DNA of 64,000 nucleotides. Origin: Nyssa sinensis. Its lineage: Eukaryota; Streptophyta; Magnoliopsida; Cornales; Nyssaceae. Below, piece by piece: positions 11,815 to 21,406 of this stretch (position 1 is the stretch's first letter; each line of letters begins with the position of its first letter). The notes under the pieces are model-generated. The model was given only the letters and a program-made list of their open reading frames with translations, was not told the origin of the DNA and did not search any database. The stretch lies in contig VIRR01000547.1 in NCBI GenBank assembly GCA_008638375.1, positions 62,001 through 126,000 on the forward strand, read 5' to 3'. A program made the position numbers and the translations under genes.

Positions 11815-12272
11815 ATAATTATACTTACCTCTCATAAAATTTCTGACAATTACATAAACCTTTTCTATGATTTTAAAAATAGCACTATTTAAAATTTGTC
11901 TCCAAATAACATTAACAGAGTTGGATCCATTTATCAAATTACCCTTATATTTTAATAAGATTTTTTTTCTTTATTTTTCCTCTCTCAATTGCAGCACTCT
12001 CTCTCCCACTCCCACTCATCTCACTTTCCTCTCACTCTTATTTTCTCTATCCAGAACAACACCGGCCAAAATTGCCGCTGTCACCACCACCGCATGTCAC
12101 CACTCCACCACCAAAGAGCACCAACAGAGGCATTTGTTATAAGCGGGTCTGGGCAGAGCTTGCGCTGGATTTTGCGATTGTTTTGCCATAACTTCCATTT
12201 ATTCTCCCCTCTCCGGCTTGACCGGCACCCAGATTTGTACCCACCATCAAAGCAAGCACCCAGTCAAGTTGA

Positions 12273-12545
12273 TCAAGTTTGACTCACACCCCTTATAAAT
12301 CGGAGAGGGGGTTGGGGCAGAGGCTTCAAACCCAAGTCCAACTCTTGTCCGATTTGAGCCGCCAGGGGCTCATCCACACAAACAGAGTTTGGCATTTGCT
12401 GAGTCTCTCCATCTTTCATAATCTCTTTCATCATTGATTCACAGCATTTCACCTCCATGAGTGAAGCCGAAGCCATCTCTTTCATCACTGATTCACAGAA
12501 TTTCACATCCATGAGTGAAGCCAAAGCCGACGTTGAGCACTCCAT
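12273..12545 (-). other. minus-strand frame in MULE cargo, unknown
   Basis: Open for 90 codons, starting MECSTSALASLMDVKFCESV. It contains a degenerate 54-bp internal duplication (the units around KFCESVMKEMASASLMEV). I do not recognise it. It could be the first exon of a gene transcribed divergently from the one at 12739, or simply an antisense view of captured leader sequence. Confidence 0.25.
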
Positions 12546-12738
12546 TTCCAGGATAGATAATGGCGAACTAAATTTTGGGGTTTTTGCTCTTATTCGCCGT
12601 TCAGTGTTCGTTTTATGTTTGGAATTGACGTTGAGATTTTGAAATTGTGAACCAAATTAAAGATTGCTATTGATAATTGACCTAGGGTTTCGTTTTGGAT
12701 CTAATCTTTGATTGGTGGGCTTTGATTTGTTGATAACA

Positions 12739-13250
12739 ATGAACGATTAGCCAAAGATGATGAACCAATCGCAAATTAACAATCAGTCGCAGGTATTGAT
12801 GAGTCAGCCTCAGGTAATGAGTCAAGCAAAACTTTTGAGTCAGCCTCAGCTGATGAATCAGAGCACTCAAAATGTTGACTCAGTCTCAGTTGATGATGAA
12901 TCAATCGTAGTCTCAGGGAATAAGTCAATCCCAGATACTGAATTGGAGTTATGCAATGTGGCCTCCTCAGACTTCGATGGACCCTGTGAAGTTTCCTAAT
13001 TCTATGAAGCAAGGTTTATTTGCTTCGAAGTCGCTGGGACGGAACAATTGGAAGGGAAAGAAGGGGAATGATAAGAGGAAGGATGTGAGAAGGAAGGAAA
13101 AACCAGTAATAGCAGGCAGCGGCAGCGGTGCCGGAGTAGTTGGTAGCAGTGGTGGAGGGTACAAGCCTCCGACTCTCAATGAATTGCAGCATCAGAATGG
13201 TTTGAAGGCTTGGAAATTCTACCCGAAGAAGAAATTTAGTAGGTTTGCCC
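12739..13250 (+). pseudogene. captured host gene fragment, Met/Gln/Ser-rich then basic FYPKKKF protein
   Basis: A leader-like stretch with AGGGTTTCGTTTTGGATC precedes an ATG at 12739. Codon 4 is TAG (12748-12750) where the repeats suggest CAG. The frame then reads a Met/Ser/Gln repeat (MMNQSQINNQSQVLMSQPQV), shifts by one base in an A-run at about 12869-12872, meets another TAG at 12908-12910, and continues as MWPPQTSMDPVKFPNSMKQG. A basic stretch (NNWKGKKGNDKRKD), a Gly/Ser linker and a motif ending FYPKKKFSRFAP follow. This pattern resembles a conserved plant protein of unknown name. After about 13250 the match to what I remember is lost. With two stops and one frameshift it is a pseudogene. 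Confidence 0.6.
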
Positions 13251-14132
13251 CTTTTACAAGTCCCCAACCAGACCCTCCTTCCTTTTTAAGGGTCTCGAAT
13301 TTCAGCAGCCCATTTGCCCCAGATCTAGAGGTTCTTGTTTGGCCAAGAAAGCAGTTCATATAATGTCTTCCATGGCCAAATTCAAGTGATATTGGATGAA
13401 ATTTCTGACAAAACAAAAATGGTTTTGTTCGTTTTTGTATGGATTTCAAAAGCTCTAACCTTGTGAATCTCAAAAATTACATATGGTGGATGAATTTGAG
13501 AATAAATTTACTAGGGTTAGAGAGAGAGAGAGAGGAGATGCTGGAAAAAATTTTTCTTTCTTTAATTAAAAAAATTATTATTTAAGTGAGGGTAGTTTTG
13601 TCATTTAACCATGACTTGTAAGAGGTAAATTTGATATTTAGACAAAAAAAATTGTTTACATCATCAAACTCTGTTAGGTTAACTAACGGTAGGAGGGAAT
13701 CTGTTACAGATCAGTAAACCAGAAGGGGGACAATGTTATTTCAGAAACTATAGGGGAGGTTTCTGTAATTGTCAAAAACCTCAAGAGAGGTAGGTGTAAT
13801 TTACCCATATATATATATATATATGTATGTATGCCGTAACATTTTGTCAATTTCAAATATATTTTATTTTATTTTTATTTATTTATTTTATTAGTATCTA
13901 TTTATTCCTACTATTATTATTATTTTGTTCGTTTCAGCTTCGAGGTCGAATCGTTTTGGCCATTTCGACTTACAAATTTTATCGAACAATTTAATATCGC
14001 TCACCCATTTTAATTTTTATTTATGGCTTATGGTTATCATTCCAATATTTTGGGTAATCTAATCTTTCGATTTAATTTAAACACATTATTAATATAATTT
14101 ATTTAGTTAATAAGACGGGGTATTACAACTAG

Positions 14133-14705
14133 TGGGTGGAGCCAGGAATTTAAATTGGAGGGGCTAGTGTTAAGCCAAAATATAAATAACTAAAATAGGT
14201 AAAAAAAAATTAGAATGAATTATGTTAAAATGAGATTGGGGTTGAGCCAAAAAGAGAAAAAAAGAGATTGAGGTATAGAAAAAGAGAAGAGATTAAGAAA
14301 TTATAATTAGAGTCGGACCAAAAATTTAGGTTGGATCCAAAAATTTGGGTGGGCTAAATTAAAATAGGTTAAAAGTTTGGGTCAAAAAGTATGATTCAAC
14401 TCATCAATATTGTGTATGTGATGAATACAGGAAATTCTGGTGCAAAATAATTGATTGTGGATGAACAGGACATGGGATTTGGGAGCATTGTGATTGTTTA
14501 TGGAATAGGAGGGGTATTATGATTGTTTATGAAACAAACAGGGGGTTTGTTGTATGCATTGTGGATGAACAGCAGGGTTTGTTTAGAACAGGATATGAAC
14601 AAGTTGTTGGGTATGAACAGGTTGTTGGTTTTGTTGGATCAACAGGTGTTATTGTTTCAGACACGGTTTGAAGTTTGAACAACGGGTTGCATTTTTTTTT
14701 TTTTT
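14133..14705 (+). repeat. duplicated block, uninterrupted here but split in copy 2
   Basis: Matches 52411-52687 and then 56455-56740. In copy 2 the two halves are separated by a CACTA element and 0.57 kb of extra DNA. No gene was recognised. Confidence 0.8.
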
Positions 14706-14773
14706 TCCTTTCTAGTTTCTCTTTCACGGTTTTACCAGTGTATTCATACATTTAGTCATTCCTCGACAAGGCC

Positions 14774-15147
14774 AAGTGCGAAAGCAACAGATGACTTGCT
14801 TAACAATATCAGCTCCATGACCCACAATCCATCTTTCTGCTTGCAAGTTTTAAAAACTGATCCTTGTAGCACCAGTGTAGTTCTTCATGGACTTGCAGAG
14901 GTCTCAATCAACTTAGCTCATGGCAGCACTTAAAAAAACCTATACGCTGACTGAATCACTTGCTAAACAAGCAGCTGGCCATCAAGTAAAAGAGCAGCAG
15001 ACATCATGTTCCAATAATTATGATGATGCCCCCATCCATGATTTTAAAGATGAAAAGCAATATTTGAGCTCCAATGACTGTGAGAGTGTAGGTGTCTTGG
15101 CTGAAGTTGGTGATTTTGAAGATTTCAAAACACCACTAGCTGACCCA
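14774..15147 (+). pseudogene. pectinesterase/invertase inhibitor-like pseudogene
   Basis: Translation gives SSMTHNPSFCLQVLKTDP, then GLAEVSINLAHGS, then after a one-base shift in an A-run near 14930 TLTESLAKQAAG, CSNNYDDA and QYLSSNDCESVG. These match the order of PMEI-domain landmarks (P-x-F-C...DP, GLA helix, C...YDDA, the pair of later helices). Such proteins are secreted four-helix bundles that inhibit pectin methylesterase or invertase. There is no start codon with a signal peptide in front, the frame is shifted, and the last Cys region is lost into unrelated sequence after 15147. It lies just downstream of the duplicated block. I saw no counterpart in copy 2. Confidence 0.65.
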
Positions 15148-16610
15148 TCCCAGCTCCCCATCCCATTTCCCCATTCCCATAACCCTGGCCCATGTTATTT
15201 TCAGTTTCCCCTTGTCTTTGTTGTGGCACTCAACATGAACTGTAAAAGTTCAATCATCAGTCTTTCTTGCACACAATCAAAACATCTAAAAACAACTCTC
15301 TCTTATGGCCCATAACTGGTGTAACTAATAATTTCTTCTTCTTTCCTTGTCAATCATCAATGCCAGTATATTCAGCCACACCCATTTATAAAGAAAGTTA
15401 ATCAAACAGTTGGTGTCATAAATTATCTACCTAGGGTTTAAAGTTTAAGGTGCTGCACGTGATTCAATTTGGCAACATCATTGTAAGCTCTCTCTTCCCC
15501 CCCCCTCCCCCTTTTTTTTTAGCCAATTTGCTTAGAATCTCTATTTACCAAACAAAGGATTATAGAATGAAGATCAACACATAACGAAACAGAGAAAATA
15601 AAACTCTAAATTCTAAACAAAATGAGAAAAAAGAATCCAACAGGACATTATTCAAAATGACAGTTTTATATAAATATATATATATATATATATATCTATA
15701 TATATAAAATGAACAGAGAAGAGGAAAAGCAAGAAGACCTTTACTAAACATAACTCTCAATTGCATCCGCATTGATATGAACTTTTGAAGCATAAGATCC
15801 TGGTAACCCTCTAGGCGCGTTAAGAAGAATCGGGTAGCCTGCATTACTAACAACTTGGGCCTGAGTTGGGTCATTGCAGCCTGGCCTAGAGAATGGATTG
15901 AACGCCTTAGTCACTTTAGCCCAAGGGGGGCCCAACTAAAATGACCTAATTTTGCCAGATCCACTAACATGTAAACAACCATGATTTGAAACTCTTACCA
16001 ATTAATGGAATGTATAGAGTGATCATTTCTTATTTTCTTGTTAAGATCAATAACTATAACTTCTTAACAAATTAAAAATAATTTTTTTTTTAACTCTACT
16101 TTCATTAAACAAATTTTATTTTTAAAAAAGTAATGTTACGGTACTTATAGTTTGAATCCAAAAGAATGTTACTCAAGTGAATCACTCGTCTAATTTTATG
16201 CATGATCATATACACGCATCAATCAGATAGTAAGTATTAAACATTTAGAACTAATGTTGACATTACTCTGAATGAAAATCCAATGCAACCCCACCAAAAT
16301 CTTGTCTTCCAAAACAAGGCGGAAATACCGAGAGAAGAAAATAGTAAAAAGTTGCCATGTATTGAAATTATTTGTTTACCCCTTATCTTAAAAAGTACTT
16401 CACATGTATATATATATATATATATGTATATATAATTTTATAAGTTAAAGAGTATAATAGTAAAATAAATATGTGATGATCTTCTTTTATTGCCTTCACA
16501 TCTTATATATTAATAAAGGAGAGAAGATAACACTCATTTCTTTTCCTTCTTTCTTATTTAAACAAAAGGAAGAAAATACACCTTCCCTTCTCTGGCTTAA
16601 TTCAATATTT
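15148..16610. other. no supported gene
   Basis: Mostly AT-rich sequence with a C/T-rich run near 15495-15520 and (TA)n near 15675-15705. A 63-codon minus-strand frame (15744-15935, beginning MGPPWAKVTKAF) has unusually balanced composition but no family I recognise. Confidence 0.4.
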
Positions 16611-16611
16611 T

Positions 16612-16930
16612 TTATGGATAAATTATATTAATTTTTTTTAAAAATTTTTAATAATTACATTAATCTCTTTTAATTTGAGATTTTTAAAATTACACTCATT
16701 TTTCTTATTTTTATTAACAAATTACAAATACTCTCCTCCAGTCAAATTTTTTTCTTTCAAAATTGTCCCTTTCATGTTTTTTCTTCAATTTTGACCTATT
16801 TTTTCTAATTTTTTTTTTAAAAATTAGTTTAAGGTAAACAAGTTAATTTTATTTTATATAAAAATATATTTAAGATTTTAATCAATATATTTATTTGGAA
16901 AAATGAGTTAAAATTGAAAAATAAATAAAA
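16612..16930. mobile_element. long-TIR AT-rich MITE, one-sided copy
   Basis: Left half matches the family seen at 17887 and elsewhere: ATAAATTATATTAATTT, then ATTACACTCATTTTTCTT, then CTCCAGTCAAATTTTTTTC. The right inverted half is truncated at TTTCCCCGACCC. Confidence 0.5.
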
Positions 16931-17520
16931 ATAAATAATTTCCCCGACCCATTAGGGGCCCCAACGGGGCAGGGCTTTTTGCCATCCCTACCCCCGGCCC
17001 TTTATCTTTAGATAATATTTTTAATACTTACCATGATCACATAACTATAATAACAGAACAAATTGTCTTAAGTAAAATGTTATGTATCAATATTTTGTGT
17101 TTAGATACGGTAGTTTTGAGTCTTACAAGATATGATTTTTAAAATTATTATATTTTGATATATGGGACTATATTTGAATTACGGGATAAAATAATTAGAT
17201 ATAATAAATGTTATTTTATCTTATGTTTGATGTCTTTAATTGAATCTGATTTTTTTTTTATCTTATTAATCATTTATATCTAAGCTGGTGAAATATAACT
17301 TATACCAAAAGAGTGATGACATTTGAGTTCTCCCATACTATTGAGATAAAAATACAACACTTCATCATAAAAAAATATTACAATACCATAACATAGAGAG
17401 ATGTAGACGTTCAAGAGTTAAGTTAAAAAATTCAAAATTTTCCTTTTTTCATTGTTTAAAATTATTTTTTTATATGTTTTAGATTTTTTAATATATGTTT
17501 TTATATTAATAAATGAATTG

Positions 17521-17552
<32 letters not shown>

Positions 17553-17559
17553 TTTAGAC

Positions 17560-17800
17560 ACTATTTTCTTTAATTATTATCATTATCTTTTTCTAATTTT
17601 ATCATCGGGACGACTATTATTAGAGTTTTTTCGATAATCCTCCAACCTCGTGTTCTTAAAATAATATTAAAGAGGATAGAATTGTCGATAAAAAACTGGT
17701 AATATCAATATGAATTATCATAATTACTTTTTAAATATAAAAAGAAGAGCAAATATATTCATTAATTTTAAAAGTACCCAAAACACATTAATTAGTAGGG
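17560..17800 (+). repeat. dispersed repeat shared with 49856-50090
   Basis: Shares CATTATCTTTTTCTAATTT, then CTCGTGTTCTTAAAATAAT, then AATATGAATTATCATAATTA with the later site in the same order. The stretch 17300-17800 is largely absent from copy 2 of the segmental duplication (58441-58490), so it is extra DNA in copy 1. Confidence 0.65.
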
Positions 17801-17886
17801 CTTACCTTTAAATGGTAGTATACCCTAGCATCCATTTAAAAACTATTCCATAAAAGGGCTTACCTTTGCAAATGGGAGTATATATA

Positions 17887-18297
17887 TACAGAAAAATTAC
17901 ATTTATCTCTCTTATAATTTTTGACAAATTATAAATATTTTTTCTAGTTAATTTTTTTTCTTCAAAATAACAAAATTGTCTCTTTCATTTTTTTATTATA
18001 TTTTTTCAATTCTAACTATTTTATTTTATTTTTTTGTACTTTCAAAAAATATTGACTAAAACCTCAAATTTATTTATAAAATAAAAATAAGTTATTTATC
18101 TTAAACTTAATTTTATATAAAATAAAAAAATGTTTAAAAATATTTAGAAAAGTTGTTTAGAATTAAAAAATGAAAAAAAAAACATAAAATAGTAGTTTTA
18201 TGATTTTGAAAAAAAAATTAACTGAAAAGAAATATTTTTAGTTGGTTATTAAAAATAAGAAATGCCAATATGATTATCTAAAATCACATGAGAGATT
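17887..18297. mobile_element. long-TIR AT-rich MITE (Mutator-like)
   Basis: About 410 bp, nearly palindromic. The left end AAATTACATTTATCTCTC and the reverse complement of the right end AATTTACACTAATCTCTC correspond, and the match continues through most of the element. It is flanked by (TA)n on both sides. The paralogous element is at 58563-58968. Confidence 0.7.
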
Positions 18298-18457
18298 AGT
18301 GTAAATTAATATACATACATATATATATATATATAAAGAGAGATAATAATGGTAGATAAAATCATTTATCATAATTCTTCTTTAAAACTTAATTAAAAAA
18401 ATAAAACATATTCATTAATTACAACCATTGAAATATCATCCATAAATCAAACATTTT

Positions 18458-18500
<43 letters not shown>

Positions 18501-18754
18501 AATATTTAACTTGCTCACAATCATCTGCTGACAGTAGACCAACAAGGACGGCAAACCACAAACCCACCCCGCCATGTGTTGGTAAAACAATATCAACTCT
18601 TTCCACACTAACATTCCCAACAACCCTATCAAAACCCAAAAGAAACAGGAACTTTGACACTCAAAACAAAGATAAAAAAAAGGAAAGAAACAAAAAAAGA
18701 AAAAAAGAAGAAGCAAACAAACACTCCACACAGAGATGGCTGAGTTCTGCAACT

Positions 18755-19075
18755 TCAGTCTCTAATCTCTACCAGGTATGCATTTTGATTGTCATGCATG
18801 CATATGCTCTGCCCAAATAGACGAAAATTATATAAGTGATAAAAAATCAGTGTGTCGCCGGTGTTGAGATCGGCTTCTTCCACAAAACGTAGCCATTCAT
18901 TTCTCCTTGTGCCAACTCTAAACGTCCAAAGACGTTCATTTTGGTCCAGTACATGCATGTCCTCGTCTCCGGGAGGTAAATACTTTGCTGCTTGTGGTAT
19001 TTCTAAAGTAGCATTGATATCTGAAATCTTGAGTGTCTTCTTAAAGCATTCTTCTTTTCCCTGATGATCCTCCAT
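18755..19075 (-). CDS. B3-domain protein, single domain, with internal 7-residue deletion (B3 locus 1)
   Basis: A 106-residue protein consisting of one B3 DNA-binding domain: FKKTLKISDI (first strand), LEIPQAAKYLPP (the IP-x-x-A motif), MHVLDQNERLWTF, then GTRRNEWLRFVEEADLNTGD (recognition region and start of the last helix), ending AYLVEIRD. Such small nuclear proteins bind DNA in plant transcription control; the target is unknown. Compared with its duplicate at 59402 it lacks seven residues (RRFIKKE-like) between GTR and EWLRF, a clean 21-bp in-frame loss in a DNA-facing part of the fold, so function is doubtful. The start is supported by an acceptor-like CTACAG 13 bases upstream, as in the paralogues. 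A TRIM element has inserted about 45 bp upstream of the ATG, inside the leader intron. Confidence 0.75.
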   Translation of the reverse strand: MEDHQGKEECFKKTLKISDINATLEIPQAAKYLPPGDEDMHVLDQNERLWTFRVGTRRNEWLRFVEEADLNTGDTLIFYHLYNFRLFGQSICMHDNQNAYLVEIRD

Positions 19076-19118
19076 TCTTCAAATAAACCTGTAGAAAAAG
19101 AAGATCAGATGAATGTTA

Positions 19119-19497
19119 TTGAAATTTTGAGGCCCAACCCATTCAGCTCCTTAAAACCCAGGTGTTAAGGAGAGGTAGAGAGGGCCTTTATATATTGTGC
19201 AGGTGGGCTGTGCATGGGCGATGTGGGATGTAGCTGAGGACAATCCAACACACCCCCTTGATCGCAGCGGCATGCAAGACTGGTTGCGGCAACGTCCAAC
19301 AGAACTGGCTGTTGGGATTATGTTGATAGGCTGAGGTAAAAGCCCAACCTGGCTCTGATACCATATTAAAATTTTGAGGCCCAACCCATTCAGCTCCTTA
19401 AAACCCAGGTGTTAAGGAGAGGTAGAGAGGGCCCTTATATATTGTGCAGGTGGGCTGTGCATGGGCGATGTGGGATGTAGCTGAGGACAATCCAACA
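19119..19497 (-). mobile_element. TRIM retrotransposon (terminal-repeat retrotransposon in miniature)
   Basis: Complete 379-bp element. Two direct terminal repeats of 132 bp (19119-19250 and 19366-19497) read TGTTGGATTGTCC...CTCAAAATTTCA on the minus strand. Just inside the minus-strand 5' LTR is TGGTATCAGAGCCAGG (about 19348-19363), complementary to initiator Met-tRNA, the primer site. Just before the other LTR is CAAGGGGGTG (19251-19260), a polypurine tract. Each LTR has a TATA-like ATATATAAAGG or ATATATAAGGG. The sequence AATGTTA is repeated at both edges, and the empty site is present in copy 2 near 59780. It has no coding capacity, so it depends on another element. Confidence 0.92.
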
Positions 19498-19853
19498 AAT
19501 GTTAAATCACCAACTATTGCTATATATGTTTTTTTTTTTGGGTGGGGGAGAGATTGCTATATATGCTTATCATAAAAGAAAGAAAGATAGATTTCATTCC
19601 AAACCTTCTCTCTTTCAATCTTTTGCTGGTGTTCTGCACTTAGTAGCTGTGATGTGTAATTTTGCTAGATGATATACATACATGCACATATATATATATA
19701 TATACATACTACAAAAAATATATTTTATACTATGAGTCTAAAAGTGATCAGGCACCTTCTTTTTAACCTTTTGACCTTTTCTTTTCTCTAAAATAAACAA
19801 ATGGATGGTGCATGAATATTACTTGCAAAATGAGTAAGAGAAATACTCTGAAA

Positions 19854-21406
19854 TAGGGGTGCAAACGAAGAGCCGTTCATGAACAGCTCGAGCTCGACTC
19901 GATTATGTCTCGTTCAAACTCGGTTCAATTAATAAACGAGCTGAGCTCGAACTCAAAATAGGGCTCGTTTAATAAATGAGCCGAGCCGAGCCAAAAGGAG
20001 GCTCGTGAACAAACTCGTTAAGCTCTGCTCGTGACTCGTTTATGTTTTTAGTATAAATAGTTTATTTTTTCTGCTAGGGTTTAAAGTTCCCTGCGGCACG
20101 CAGCTCTGCCCCTTCTCCCTCTCTCAAACTCCCGATCGCAATTGCAGTTTGTTCAAGTTCCCTGCGGCACGCAGCAGCAAATGCTCCTCGGCTCCTTCTC
20201 CCTCTGTTTTCTCTGGAGTTTTTATTTCCAGTGATGACAGATTTGAATGGTTTCTCTGACCTCTGATGTTTTTGTTTTTCCTGTACTGCCGACCACCTGG
20301 ATTCAGTTTCTTTTTCATACTAGAACTGTACAAACTAGAAATCATGTTGTGCTTTTGCTTCATGGACAGTTGGGGTTCTCAGATTTTGCTCTTCCTCTCT
20401 TTTCTTCTTTCTCTCTCTCTAGATCTTGATCTATTCATCAAGGTATCCTGCCACCACCCCTCTTCTCTTCTTTTCGAAAACCCTCAAGTAATCTATGTCT
20501 TGTTAATTTGCTAAATTTTATTCAAATATCTAGGGTTTGAATTAAGAGTTGATGAATAACATTATTTTTAGAATTTTCAATTTTGGCTAGATTTTGGAAA
20601 TTCAATTTTGGGATTTACGTATTTGTTAAATTACGAAGTGTTTGGGTAATCATACATGCTATCTTAGTTTTGTTTTACTAGTCTTGGATTGGCTATACAA
20701 CATTTATGTACTCTCGGAGAATCAGATTCATCAAATTTGTTTTGGATTTCTAATCTTTTATTCCTTTGACCCGTGATTCTGTGATTTCCATCATTCCTCT
20801 CTTATTCAGATTATGTATAAGAGCCTTTTGGCTCATATTTAATATGATTAATCATAAAATATGAGCATTAGAGTCTCAGTGTCTTTTTTATGTCTACAAA
20901 ATATTAGTATTGATTTTTGTTCGTCCTACTCAAGTTCATCGATGTTTTTTGAAAGTTGAAGATTAGATGGAGTCCATTTTTAATGCAGCACCCAACTAAG
21001 ATTACAGCATTTGAGCCATGTTAAATTATATATGGAGCAGTTTTGGAATCATTATAATGTATTACACTTTAAAAAATTACTCATATGCAAGGTTTTAGAT
21101 GGATCAAAATTTATTCATGTATACAATGAATTCTTTTTAAGATTGAAAATTGATTTATTGTATAATATGATGTTTTGGAATTAACTTTGTTTTTGAATTG
21201 GAAAAAAATGAAAAAAATAACTTAGTAACTCGTTTATGTATTCGAGCCGAGCCAAGCCAAGTCGAGTTCGAGCTCATCCCAATTATAAACGAGTCAAGTT
21301 CGAACATGTATATGAGCTCGCTTGAGTTTCGAGCCGAGCCTTACTCGTTCACAAGCCGAGTTTGAACACTCAAAGCTCGACTCGACTCGGCTCGTTTGCA
21401 CCCTTA
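19854..21406. mobile_element. non-autonomous hAT-like element, 1553 bp
   Basis: Inverted ends TAGGGGTGCAAACGA and TCGTTTGCACCCTTA. Subterminal arrays of CGAGC/GCTCG words (19870-20040 and 21240-21390) are typical of hAT elements. Flanks CTCTGAAA and CTCTTAAA form an 8-bp duplication with one change, and the uninterrupted site is at about 60116-60130 in copy 2. The interior (20075-20520) is gene-leader-like and has a 70-bp-spaced direct repeat of GTTCCCTGCGGCACGCAGC (20086 and 20156). No transposase was seen. Confidence 0.8.

Larger units (their letters stand above)
11815..13806. mobile_element. Mutator-like element carrying host gene sequence (Pack-MULE-like)
   Basis: The two ends form imperfect inverted repeats of roughly 130 bp. 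The left end reads ACTTACCTCTCATAAAATTT, CTGACAATTACATAAACC and CATTAACAGAGTT. The reverse complement of the right end reads CACCTACCTCTCTTGAGG, TTGACAATTACAGAAACC and CCTAACAGAGTTTG, in the same order. Both ends sit in (TA)n, so a 9-bp duplication cannot be resolved. The interior (12050-13360) is GC-richer and gene-like. Related termini without cargo occur many times in the window. Confidence 0.6.
5323..14127 (-). mobile_element. solo LTR (Tekay/Del-like gypsy) with nested insertions
   Basis: An 8.8-kb block present only in copy 1 of the segmental duplication. It begins TGTCACGACCCG and ends GGGGTATTACA, so on the minus strand it reads TGTAATACCCC...CGGGTCGTGACA, a common pattern for plant Ty3/gypsy LTRs of the Tekay/Del type. 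The empty site is at about 52400-52411 in copy 2. Removing the nested CACTA (5570-9183) and Mutator-like element (11815-13806) leaves about 3.2 kb, reasonable for a long LTR. No gag or pol is present. Flanking 5-mers (atggg and actag) are only imperfectly alike, so the target-site duplication is weak. Confidence 0.6.

Noticed and set aside
15744..15935. 63-codon minus-strand frame with balanced composition
   Set aside because: No family recognised, no second exon and no copy in the duplicated region, so it is not called a gene.
18436..18752. Overlapping minus-strand frames downstream of B3 locus 1
   Set aside because: They contain (TA)n-derived Tyr/Ile runs and lie in the 3' flank. The copy at 59063-59308 is not conserved in frame.
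19119..19497. TRIM as a Cassandra element with 5S rRNA-like LTRs
   Set aside because: The LTR is similar in size to some TRIMs, but I could not find a convincing 5S internal control region in it.
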